A DNA stretch of 64,000 nt from Channa striata (taxonomy: Eukaryota; Chordata; Actinopteri; Anabantiformes; Channidae), in the NCBI GenBank assembly GCA_033026295.1, contig CM065168.1, positions 38,576,875 through 38,640,874 of the forward strand, read 5' to 3'. The notes under the pieces were generated by a model, which was not told the origin of the DNA, did not search any database, and saw only the letters and a list, made by a program, of their open reading frames with translations. Positions 37,045-49,200 of this stretch are shown here, in pieces (the first letter of the stretch is position 1; every line of letters starts with the position of its first letter). A program made the position numbers and the translations under genes.

Positions 37045-40000
37045 TTTAAGATCTACTAGTACATTTGGCTCCTTCTGAGAGCAATGAGAGCTGGGAAAAA
37101 TGAATATAAAGGGAAGTGGAAGTGCGGAAAGCAGAAGCGGCAGCTAGTGAGAAGGACAGAGCAGGAGAAAAGGAGGAGAGATAATAGAAGAGATGCAGCC
37201 ATGGATCACCGGCCCTCGCTAGTTCAAGGAAAGTTCATTGGAACTCCTGCTCGGATTCATGTCATCTGTTTAGCCGTTCATTGGTCCCCGGGGTGCATTT
37301 CTGCTGCTTTACAGTCTGTTCAACTTGACAAAAGGGCAGGAGGCTTATCAAATCTCCAGCAGCCAGGAACAGGTTCTCAGCCAAGTTACATATTTCAAAT
37401 GAAATTCACAATATCAATTATGGATCTCTCCCAGTGTGGACAAAGCAGTTTCAGTTTCTCACTGGCAAGTGTAAGCATATGATGGTTTGGAGCTTCTGAA
37501 GGAAAAACAACCAGTTATTTGGCAGACAGTAATAGTAGTCTAACTACAAACAGTGTCTCTGTCAGTGAGTAAGTGGGCATGCACAACGCTATGAAAAATG
37601 GCTCCTTCTGTCTTTGTCCAGATGACTGAAAAGCAACGGGAATAAAATGGAGAGTCATGTGTAATTGCTGCAACAAACGCCAGAGTGGCAAATGACTGTT
37701 GTCAAATGGAGACAGTTTTATAAATGTAAACTGGGAGATTAGGTGGGGGACAGTCCTCAAGAGTCCTCCTGTGAAAAACTATTCGTGAGCTATATGTATT
37801 AATTAACGTGCTTCGCAGTGATGGAAAAATCATAACAATGCGAGTAGATAGGCAAACCCCTGCAAACCACTGCTGTTACACGTACAACACAAAACATCAA
37901 AACGCAAAGTTGAAGGACATCAGCTTCTAATGCTGCAAAGATGAATAACATTTTAGTTATAAATAATAACTAATAATAAAAGTCAATTTAGGCTAGCATA
38001 AATAGTAAACACTGAACTAAAAAAAACATTTTTTAAGCAAACTAGAAGCAAAAGCGTTTCAATTATTGAATGACTGTGTAAAATGAAACATGTCAGAAAT
38101 CCACAGAATTACCAACGAAACGTTATGTTCACCTTACTCAAGCATTTTAGTGTCTTTCATCTTTTTGTTTTGGTTCCTGCATACAAACTTGACTGCTATC
38201 AAATACCGACTTTATGGTATTAATAAAGGCAGTAAAGTTAGTCAGTTGGTGCTGCATAGTACAACAAAGTTACAGATATTAACTGCAGGTGGTAAAAGGA
38301 GTTTTCATTAAAGCTATTAGGACCACGACCAAGACAGTGGACGAGTGTCAGAGACCAGTCTGATTAGCTGTTCAGCTTAGCGAATAAGTGCACAAGAAGA
38401 GCCGACAACTCCTGTAGTCCCAGTTTTAAATTCTTATCAAACATATCCGTTATAATAAGTAGCTACAAACTGCCTGTGGTGAATGACGGCAGTGTAAGGT
38501 GGTAGGAATACACGGCTTCATCTACATTTGGTTTATCCAGTCCTATGTCTTCTGCTTTCCCTTCCTCTCAAACAGGCGTGTGCTAATGAACTGTGAGCTG
38601 TGGTTTTAGCAGGGCCCCCTTTTGGCCCGGACAAAGCCATCGAGAGCCACTCGGTCTCCGAGGCAGCTAGTCATTCGATGTTGGCGCCCATAGAGTTGCA
38701 TTCATCAGGTGGAAACGAACACGACGGTGAACGAGGATCCATGTGAGCAGGAAATGACACTTAAATTCGCACTTTATGACACAAGCATGAACTAAATATC
38801 TTAGATGGAGCCAAAAGTTGAAGCTCTTCAAAATTCTCTGTGTTGGAGAGAAACTATACAAATAACTTTGCCTTGTCTCGCTTTCTTAGCATGAGTGTGA
38901 CATTCTGCCTTTACTTTGCATCTCACCCATTCTCTGCCCACCTCCCAGTTTAAGAAGACTCCAGGACACAGTTGGTGGACAGCAGGCGAACAGAAAACCA
39001 GTGAAATACTGTGGACGCTCAAACTCATAGTAAAGGTCAGCCTTTAAAACGCAGAAACACGAGAAGGTAAAGTTACGGCCACAGAGGATGAGCCATGTGA
39101 TGACGTATCTGTAGCCACACCTCCCTCCATTCATACTTTGTCCTTTGAAATTCAACAGTGTACCTCAGAGGAAACTGAACTGTGTGGAAACGGTAGATTC
39201 TATAGCAAAGATGAGACATCATCTAGCACTCAGCCATGTCTTATGCCACATTTGCCAGAGAAGCAGTGAATACCGTCATTTTATGTTTCCATCTTCAACA
39301 TGAAACTAAAATTTTTTGTGGTTCTCTTAAATTAGCCTCTTTTCAAATCTAACGGTCATTCTGACAAACAGAATACCAATAAAATCCAAATCAGCAATAA
39401 CGTAACTAGCCACTTTTTACCCGGAGCCCCTGAAACTTTTTAAAAAATCTTTAATTAAAAACCAAAAATTAAAACTAGGAGAAGTAAACATTACACGATA
39501 AAAGCTGATAATAGAATGATGTAAACTGGTGCAGGAAGGCAGGAAATAAGCCAATCACACTGGAATAATCCTTTATGGGAATTTCAGGAGTGATTTCCGC
39601 CTCCTTCATCACTCAAAGAACTGGAGGTTTCCCTTCCTGAGGGATGCTTCACTTTGCTGCTACACACAGTTCAATACGTACAAAATTACATGGAAAAACG
39701 AAGAGAAGCCCTATTCCTTGTTCGGTAAATAATATTCAAACAGTAAACCGCCTGATGTTTCCATTCCTTTCGTTTTCAACCTAAACATAAAATATTTCCC
39801 AATATTGTATTACGATACTCTCATGTGCACAACCCGAGGCTGTGTAAAACTACAAAGACAAACATACCTGACACGGCACTCCTGTATTAAAAGAACTCAG
39901 AAGTGTGATGTGTGAAGACAGAAATATTTCATTTCATTTCTACCATGTTATGCTGCTGCTAAGCCTTGAGTGTCATCAAACACCCAACAGCACTCGCACA

Positions 40001-41479
40001 TGAATTATAAACTGCATTATTAAAAGAATGAGATGCAACCTTCGAATGTATACCTTCTGGTTGAGTGGTGAAAAATGAAATTGTTAAAATGTGCCTCCAC
40101 GTTTTATTATTCAGCTTAGACCATGCTTCAATGTGATTAAAATAACAGCAACTGCTGAAAAGGCTGGGATAATAAACCAAGAGGTTGTGTGCATGTATCA
40201 TAATTCTTCATTTCGGCACTAATTCAAATTGAAAAACAATATAGGCTCATAGCGCTGACATGATTTGCTCACGCTTCTTTTCAGCAATGGCTTTGCTTAG
40301 AGCTGAGAACCTCTTAATTTGAGGAGCTGCTGTACTTTAGACATTTCAAACAAAAACAACATTATATTGTTCACAAAAACATAAATACAAAGGGGGAGAC
40401 TAAGATGTGTTTCTTACTCCAGAAACCAATTTATCAAATGTTTCTCGGCTGGAAATGATTTATTTCGGAAGAAAGCGAGACAAAATGATATTTAATTTGT
40501 CAATCAGTTCTGCTGTCACATTTGGGAAAGTTGAGTTTACTTGGATTTATGTTGAAGACACCTTATTGTGATATGCAATTTATTCTCTCCTTATGGCTGG
40601 TGATTGGTGATATATGAATGATGGCTTTTCCGTCACTGAGAAATAACTGTTACTTTTTCAAGCTACAGCACTTAATCATGCAGCAGTACAGTCATGTACA
40701 GAAAACATAACATAACAGGCTGGTAAAACATATTTCAAATAATTTAAGCCTTTTATTTTAAGGGAGTACAACTTCCATCTCCATGGAGAACTAGGCACAT
40801 AAAAATATCTACTTTAAACTAACCTGTATAACTAGTCAGTACGAAATTCATGTTGTTTTCATGTACAACTTTTCCAAAATGTGGAAAAATAGCAGGAAAA
40901 TGGCAATCAGATCATAAATGATTTCCACGTTGCTGCGATGTTGGTTCCTGTGGCTGAAAACTCTCTTTATGTTTACCTGTTGATAGCTGCACAAAGTTTG
41001 AAAGGGTTGTAATTTGTGTTTTGGCCAGTTCAAGTTACAGAAAATTATTCATCTAAAATCTGTTTTGAAGGTGCGTTTTAATAACTTTTGAGACAGATTT
41101 AAAGTTTTTTCTTTTTGTGCAGTTGCTTCGGCCACATGCTGTAGACAGTCACTACTGTATATTATCTTGATAATTCCTTTAGAACACTTTAACATGAAAT
41201 GGTTTTGTGTTAATCAGCGTCATGATGGTCTTTTTTGTATTTTTATTTTATTTTTTAGGTTTTATTAGAAAACTATGTAAACTGACTTAGGAGACATAAT
41301 ACAGTAACTTCACCTGATGTGATTTACCATCGACTTAATCTCAAATCGCCAGTAACAACACATGTCAAAGCTGGTCAGGAATACATGTCCAATGAATTTT
41401 GAGGTAAAACGCTTTAATTTAAACAGCAATGTCTTTATCTGAACATCAGCAATCCATGACATAAGCGTGTAACAATCCA
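37045..41479. other. intergenic, nothing recognised
   Basis: No gene or named repeat. A 132-codon frame (37084-37482) starts just after the hairpin but has a random, basic-rich composition and no family features. The block 38560-38700 is less AT-rich and could be regulatory. Confidence 0.35.
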
Positions 41480-41990
41480 AATAATGTTACTTTAATAAAA
41501 CTCGACTGACCGCATCAGCTAACGTCAGCACAGCAAATGGAAGCCGGGCGCCTCCACCCGCTAGACGGGGCCCTCCCAGCCAACTTCCCAGCTTGCTTAT
41601 TATTCTGTTTGGGTTGCCTCCATGCCTCTCTTTATTGCACAATTCATGGCAGCCCATAAAGGCCATTACAGAGCAGTTTAAAGTGACAAAGCATGTGATG
41701 TGAACAAGAAGCGGGGAGGGCATTATCACCATCTGGGGGCAAGCTGCGGTGCCAAGTCCAGCTGGTACCCGCGGCCCCCCGGCAGCGCCCCCGTGACGAC
41801 TGAGCGTCCGCGGAGTAACACATGGGTCTCGCAACTGTCCTGGAATACCACTGAACGTCATCAGGATTTAATGAGGTGACAGTGCATTGTATCAAAAGCT
41901 AGTAGGGGGTCTACTGCTGCCTTCCACTCTCCTCTCATTAAAATCCTTTTAATGGGCTCTGAGGAGGGCAAACCTCCTCAAACTGGCTTA
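41480..41990. promoter_or_regulatory. GC-richer block, possible conserved regulatory element
   Basis: This block is clearly more GC-rich than its flanks (for example GGTACCCGCGGCCCCCCGGC near 41765-41784) and repeat-free. Segments such as TTATTGCACAATTCATGGCA and CATTAAAATCCTTTTAATGG (the latter holding ATTAAAA/TTTTAAT arms) give the mixed texture typical of vertebrate conserved non-coding elements. The overlapping frames at 41487-41895 on the minus strand are mutually inconsistent and look like chance. Conservation needs to be shown by alignment. Confidence 0.3.
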
Positions 41991-44900
41991 ACGCTTGTTC
42001 AGGTTGTCAAGGAAAATTATTCTTGTTTAAGGACGAACTTGCTATTCAGCAATGAAATATTGATTCGGGTAAACTTCAAGGGAGTTGCTGGCTGGCACTA
42101 GGATAATGGCACAGTGTCTATAGAGCTGATGGCTTTCAGAAACTCAAAGGCTGGAGAAAGAATACAGACTAGACTTTAAATTTAGCAGCTTAGGTGAGAC
42201 GTAACGCTGAAAGTGGCTGGAAAGTATGTGCGGATAATTACCTGGTGACACGCCGTCACTACTGCACAAAGTTACGTCTAAGTGCAGCATGTAGTCTAAG
42301 TTTCAACAAAGAAACAAAAGGCTAAAGTGAACCTGACAATCGGTTTAGAGACTGTGTGACATTTACAGGCCGGGCTACACCAGCAACCCGATGACATTTC
42401 CTTATAATAACGGCATAGGGTGTCTGGTAAACAGATGAGAGCGAGTAAAGTATAATCTGTGTACGTAACACAGCCATTTACAACCCGACGGCACCTCGTC
42501 GTGTTTGCGTTCGCCGCGTGCGCCGCGCTTTTCGGGTTCGCGCCTCGAAAGCAAGCCCCAAGCCAAAGACTGTATTCTCCATTCAAAAGTGACAGTTTAT
42601 GGAAATCAAACAGGAACCGGCATTAGCGCCCTGGATGTAGAGAGTGATGTTTTTGGAATAACTAATTACGCCATTAACCACGACTCCGAATTTCAGAAAA
42701 GGGCAAAACAACTTCTATAGTAGAAAACACAATCTGTTTGCATGTCAAAGCAATGTGGCGCTAGAATATAGTAGTTAAATTAAATACAGGGCCAAATGAT
42801 ATGTTAATTAGCGTGACAGTAATTGTGGATTTACTCAGTTAATGAGTGCAGATGCCTAAAAGTAGATAATAGGCCAATATGTCCTTAAGGTACTGTGATT
42901 AACATAAAACGAGCTTTCTTTTTCCATTCAGCCACGGTCACACTCCTTGACGGTTTTTAGAACGGAACCACAGTGGAGGTGATTTAATTCGTCACGTGCA
43001 ATCTTTTAATGAGAAATGGCATTTCTCTCAGCGCCGAAGAGTACTGTTTAGTCAAGAATGTCACGAAACATACGCACAGACAAAGAGGTCATAATTCAGT
43101 CCACCGTATGGGGCTTTCCTCATTTCTCAGACGTAAACGGCCACCCGCTTCGAATGTTTTCATGCCATTTACAGGCCATTAACTGTTGTTATCAGCACGT
43201 TATCTATGAGCCGGTAGGTACCCTGTCCACATGCTGGGCAGGATAAGTAAGTCATTATCATGCAGCAGTATGCCCCGCATTGGCATTTAGCTTGGGCACA
43301 AAAAACACACACACACACACTTTCAGTTATATTTAAGAGCAAAAACAAGAAGTTTATGGTTATAGAAAGATCGTTGGGTGGGGTAAAATAGACAAACAGC
43401 GTTGACTAAAGTAAGACCACAATCAACGTCAGGGATATGACCCGTGTCTCATTTCAAAGGCCTGTCATTTGTTCCACCCCGTCATATTCCAGAAAAACAC
43501 TTTGTCAACTTAAAATACATCATCCGTTATCACCCCAGCGTCTGCAACAATAACTTCAACTGCTAAGTGTCGCCATTTTCCCACAGGTCTCACCCCTTAT
43601 TACTATACCGGTATATAGAAAGTGGCCTACTAAACTATCATTTTGGGATGATAAAACTATTTTTTTAAGGCTTGATAAAGTTCGAATCATCTGACTTGAC
43701 ATACAGTATATAAACACCAGGCATAGGTATATTAAAACAGGCATAAAGTGGAAAAGCAGATTAATTTCTAACAGAAACAAGACCTAGACCTTTTCTTGAT
43801 TAGTTGGGAAAAATGGTAAAAAAATTATGAAATGAATGTACACAGCAGCCAATTAGATACACTAAGCTAAAACTAAATACATCATAAGCCTGCACTAATG
43901 AGCGTGATAATGTTCTACCACTACTGCATAAAAAAGTTATGTAGCCTACCCTGATTGAAGTAAATGCTAAATGGCATAATGAAATACAACAGCCTGCAAA
44001 ATGGACATACAGTTCAAAAAAACACCTGTGAGACTTTGTGGCATTCGACGGCATTTGTTTTAGCTTGGCGAGCCTAATAAACTTCCAGCTGGGCGTATGA
44101 GCGCTGCCAAAATGAAAGCGCTACTATCATTTGACCTCTGGACAGTTCTTGCAGGTAATGCTGAGAATGCAAAAGACTGTGATAGGATTTATGCTGCCAT
44201 TACAATTTCTGTCACTCTAAAATAAAAAAAAAATAAAAAAAAGTCCAACAGGATGACCTCTGTACTGGAGATTGTGTGACAGTGAAGGACACTTCAACCA
44301 CTCCAGCTAATCTTTAAAAAAAACCTAATACTTAATCGCTTTTGCACTGACTGCCGGTCTCTGTAGTGGGTTATGACTTTCAAAGTGCCTCGTCAAAAAG
44401 TCTGGAAACAAAGTTTGCGGATGCATGTTTTTTCTTTTTCTTTTTTTTTTTTACACATGCACATTTATCATGTATTGTGCTACGTGAAATTGAGAGACAA
44501 ACTTGAAATGATTCTCGCATAGAGACACTCTCTGTGATGTGAGGGGAAGCTATAACTCTTCAAAACAGCGGTTGTCCCTGGCAATCTATAAACATACATC
44601 ATCCGGTAACAACACATTCATCACGGAACGGCAAGAAAAGAGCTGAGGAAGGGAAGGTTTGCGTAATACCTCTGATTAAATCCGGGGAAAGCGGCACAGA
44701 AGTTACATTCTCAAGCAAAATCATTTGTTCTTGGCAAATTAGTGTGGGCAGGTGCTATTATTCTCGCATGAACTCTTTGGCTTTGGGAAAGAAATTCATC
44801 TTTTCAGAAATAGGAGACAGCAAATCACTGTGAAGTTATTCAATCACCCCATAGTGATTTAAGTAAAATTACCTTTTTGCTTTGAATGCGACTGCTGGGC

Positions 44901-45382
44901 TTCAGTGTAGATGGCATTTAGAGCAATGATAGCGACTGTCAAAAAGGAGTCGCGCTGGTTCAGAGAACATGAGGACCCGAAGAAATAAGAAAGTTACTGG
45001 ACTCACTTTAACTGCACTATTTCACTTTAAAGCTTCATTTACCCCTCGGATGAATAACCTATTGCTCCCCTTGCAAGGGCAAAATGCCACGCTCTAAGCC
45101 TCTTCCCTTAAACAAAGATTTCCACCAACAACACCTTAACGCGCTTAACTGACGCTTTCTTGCAAAAACCGCTACTGAATCCTGCTGCAATATGAATAAA
45201 TAAGCAAACATAGGCTCATCTTGTGCCCCCTCACACAGCAAGTACAGTTCTGAACTCAATTTCACACTTCACTGCCTTCTCAGACAATTTAGACAGGCTG
45301 ATGCCAACAGCAGAAAGTGAAGAGACAATGCATTTATTTATCGACTTTTTGGCAGAAGGGGGGATTTGTCAGACTGTGTGCG
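41991..45382. other. intergenic; candidate regulatory block, CA and A/T tracts
   Basis: No gene is visible. The block 42730-42905 is rich in homeodomain-type cores (TTAAATTAAATA, ATGTTAATTAGCG, CAGTTAATGAG). A CA tract lies at 43305-43320, an A-rich run at 44222-44242, and a T/C-rich run at 44428-44451. Confidence 0.35.
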
Positions 45383-45383
45383 A

Positions 45384-45416
45384 GTGTGTGTGTGTGTGTG
45401 TGTTTGTGTGCGTGTG
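45384..45416. repeat. GT microsatellite, slightly interrupted
   Basis: A TG/GT tract of about 19 bases of pure repeat followed by interrupted units (TTTGTGTGCGTGTG). It lies near a purine-rich GAGAGAGCGCGCC stretch at about 45525. Likely length-polymorphic. Confidence 0.85.
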
Positions 45417-45883
45417 AGAAGAGTGAGCGTATGTCTGCGTATATGCAAGCATGTGTCCATGCGCCTATGACAGAGACACATTGGAGGGAAGCAAGAGAAA
45501 TGTGATTCAACCCCGAAGAGACACACAGAGAGAGCGCGCCAGAGAGGAAGAGCGAGACAACAGGCATATCCAGGGGAATTGTTTTCTTAGTCACTCATCC
45601 GGTGTTTGTCCCAGCGCTTCAGCAATGTGTCTGAGGAGGACATAAAACGCACCACGTCCACAGAGAGACAAACTCCACCGTGAGAATGCCGACAAAAAAA
45701 AAAGACTGTGACGGAGCTTAAATACAAGTAGGCAAATTGTCATCACAACTCGATGCAAATCATGCACAAAAAAACACGATGTCCTAGATGTTTTATGCAG
45801 TACGAGAACTACAGGACTGTATATGATGGCCCGGAAACGCAAAACACATAAAGAAAAAACAAAAAAAAACAGCAAAAATTCAG

Positions 45884-46291
45884 TTCTGTCAAATGTTGTT
45901 TTGTCAAATAATGTTTCCTGAAATGTGACTGTGTTTCCCATTGTTTTGTTTTGTGTAATGTTGTTTACGGAAATGCTGATGTCTTTTGTAAAATGTCACT
46001 GTGCCATCTGGAAAGTTGCAGTGTTTCCTGAAATGTTACAACGTTTCCTGAAATGTTGTTGGGTTTTGTGAAATATTGCGTTTCCTGAAATGCTGTTGTC
46101 ATTTGTAAAGTGTCGTGTTTCCTGAAATCTTGCTGTGTTTTCTGAAATCTTTCTGTGACTTTGTTTCCTAAAATGTTACTGTTTCCTGAAACATTATGTT
46201 TTCTGACATGCTATTTTCTTTTATAAAATGTCATGTGTTGTGTGAAATGTTACTGTGTTTTGGGAAATATTGTGCATTTTGAAATATTGTA
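45884..46291 (+). repeat. degenerate minisatellite, TTTCCTGAAATGTT unit
   Basis: The core TTTCCTGAAATG or a one- to two-base variant recurs at about 45914, 46024, 46044, 46081, 46118, 46138, 46164, 46182 and 46199. Spacers built from the same TGTTACTGTG/TTGTGAAAT words occupy the rest. Basic spacing is close to 18-20 bases where units are adjacent, with longer, more diverged units between. The strand is T/G-rich throughout. It encodes nothing and resembles no transposon I know. Confidence 0.75.
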
Positions 46292-49200
46292 TTTGGCATC
46301 TCGGTGCCATCATACTAAATGTGTCTATGAGCTGTCACTCTCCTGCCTGTGTTTGGGATAATAAAAGGATAATAAAAGAGACTTTCCAGTTAGAAAAATT
46401 AATCTAGCATTTTGGAGTTTAACCTATAATAAGGACAACAGTGTATTTTAGACTCTGCTGCTTTAATTTTGACCATTAAAACTACGACTAGGTAAAACAA
46501 CAGTAAACTGCAGTGACATGTACGGAATAATAACCAGTTTGCCACCATGTTATAAAATAACTACAGTAATACTACAACAGAATGCAACTTAATAAGAAAA
46601 GTGAGAAATCCTTTTTATTCCGTCTGAATGTTACAGAGCCATTTCTTGATTGCATTTTTGTCTCATCCTGTCAGTCTCTTTGTGTGCAGGGTCTGGAAAT
46701 AGCAACCTAGGCTCCTCTTAAAACAGATCTTTAAGTCTTTATTTCTTATCAGTTGCGCACACTTTGCAAAGTGGCGTCAAGGACAAAACATTTAAGCCGG
46801 CAGGGGGAAAATAGAGTGCTTTTTCCAAAGGAGAATTTCCGCCTGAAAATTATTCAAAGCACAGCCTCGAATAAAATATCCAAGTGCTCCCCAAGTAGAA
46901 CTGGAGGTTCAGGTCCACTAAGCAGTTCCTTATCACAAAGACTTTGGGTAATTGACTCAGACATATCAAATAAACTTTCTACCAAATTCACAAGTAAGCA
47001 GGTATGACATTCTAATTGGCTTTTTCATTAAGTCTTCCGGCAGGGGGTAATGTCTTTGAAATTAATGTGACATTTTCAACTCCAAAGAGTTTCAGTCTTG
47101 TCCAGTTGGGATCTAATACAAAGCTGTGATGTTTAAGCTGCTGGCGTCCAATATCCAACCCTGAACAGGCACACACACGCATAATTAGCACCGGGGAACT
47201 GAGCAACAGAGTGGCGTCTGATTTAAGCAGAGGTTTTCGCGCAAGAGGAGTCGCGGGGTCAAAACAGTCTTTTACGCCGTGGCAAATATACTTCCTAACA
47301 CCAATGTGAGAACGACTGCAGGGAAGGCACGTCCTTCAGCGCACTGCACAGAGCCACAAGCTGCATAAATGCTAGTGCGATTTATTAAAAGAGCAATATT
47401 TACAAGTCTGACCCTTGAAATCAAGTATCCAAGCGGCCGTGCACTTTTCCTGAAGAGTGACTCGCAGGCCGGTGTCTGTCGGCGTGCATGCATACCACGA
47501 AAATTACAAAAATGGAAACGATCGATATGGAACGTACTGAATATGCTAACTAGGGAAACTAAAGGGGAAAAAACGCCTGTGAAAGACTTTGCAAAGAAGA
47601 TGAATGTCGTCTCTTTTCCTGCAATGTGAAGGGGTTAGTCTTCCCCAGTTGAGTTTTATCCAACACTCTGTGCTATTATCATCATTTCCCACTAAGCAGA
47701 AGCTCCCAGATACTCCCCAGAGAGCGGCATTGAGCTGTACTAGCGCCTTTGCCATGTTACCATGGAAACGTTCCCATGGCATAGCCCATTACAGAAACAG
47801 TCACTTACACATCATTTCGGAAAAAAGCTTTCGGGGGAAGATTTCAACTACAGTGTAAAAACACGGCAATTGTCTTATGCTCAAACTTTAAACCTGAATC
47901 TCATGTAACACTTGGTGTTTTTTTGTTTTTTTGAAGGGGGGGGGGGCTGTGCATATGTGCGTCATGAAATTCTGCTCAGATAGCTTTCACTGAAAAACAT
48001 TTTTAGGGTGGAAAGTGCATCACAGGAGGTAAATGCTGATGGCTGAAAGCACTGCGAAATCTCCTAAGGGTGTGCCAAAAAGTACTTTGCTTTTAATACG
48101 GAATAAAATGCATCATATCATAAAACGAACTACTGTAATTATCGCTCCAGAAGTTGAACCGCTGACTCATTTCATCAAGCAGAAATTAAAAACAACAATC
48201 AACCCACTAGCAGCAGCCCCTGGCCTCAGCATCTATGTCTTCCATCACCTAAATGACCTTGATGAGGTTAAGTACAATGCAGCTGTTTCAACTGCTTGGT
48301 TTGATTAAGTCACGTATTATTTGCCTCTTCAGGTGTGCGATGAGGCTTGTATGGCTTTGACAAAACACCGGGCATGGCTGTTATGACTTCTCAGCTATTT
48401 GAAATGAATTTAAGGAACGACATCCTTGTTGAAAGCTGAGCTGAACTCTTTGTGGCAGGATGCCGTTTGTTTTCCTCGGGGGGGAACAGAGAAAACGGGG
48501 ATTGGGTGGGCATCTTCCCGGCCCCGACTGCAAACGCCAGACCTACTGAGATCCGACATGTGCTACATCACAGCTTGTATGTCTGCGCGGCGCAGTCATC
48601 GCTCACATCCCAAACACTGATTGCTCTTTTATGACATGTCATTACTTCCGTGGCTAATGAGTCACCTGCGAGTAGGGTGGAGGTGAGGTTATCAATATTG
48701 AGGAGCGCTATAATTGGTGGATCTTTGCAGTGCATGCAGGATGAGTTGTGATGGATCTTTTCGTTTTAGGATGTTGATTTTTGAAGTGACTCATCACTTC
48801 CATATGACCTTTAATTGCGCAAAGTGATAGTCAATTCATCTTTGGAGAAAAACAGCGTAAAAGCTCAATTGTGAAGTCTTAAGGGGGCTGCGTTTGCCTG
48901 CTACTGATTAGTTTGGGTTGGACCAGATTAAAATGAACGGAAGGGAATGTTGATTAATGTTAAAGTCACTTTGAACACACCTTGATTAATTCCACAGAAA
49001 TCGTTAATAGCGCGCCGAACTATTTAGCCCCTGACAAACAAATAGTTCATTTCCTAAGCTCATAACCAGGAGCACAGCACAAATTCATTTGACGATGACA
49101 TTTTTCCTCATCAACATTGCACCGAATGATTGTGTTCTCATTTGTAATGAATACATATGCCAACATAATTTCCCACTGAATTATTTGCAGATGGTACTGA

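Noticed and set aside
37084..37482. 132-codon frame next to the hairpin
   Set aside because: The basic-rich start comes from a purine-rich tract. The rest is random and matches no protein family I know.
45591..45941. 116-codon minus-strand frame
   Set aside because: It is Phe/Leu-rich because of the A-rich plus strand and runs into the minisatellite.
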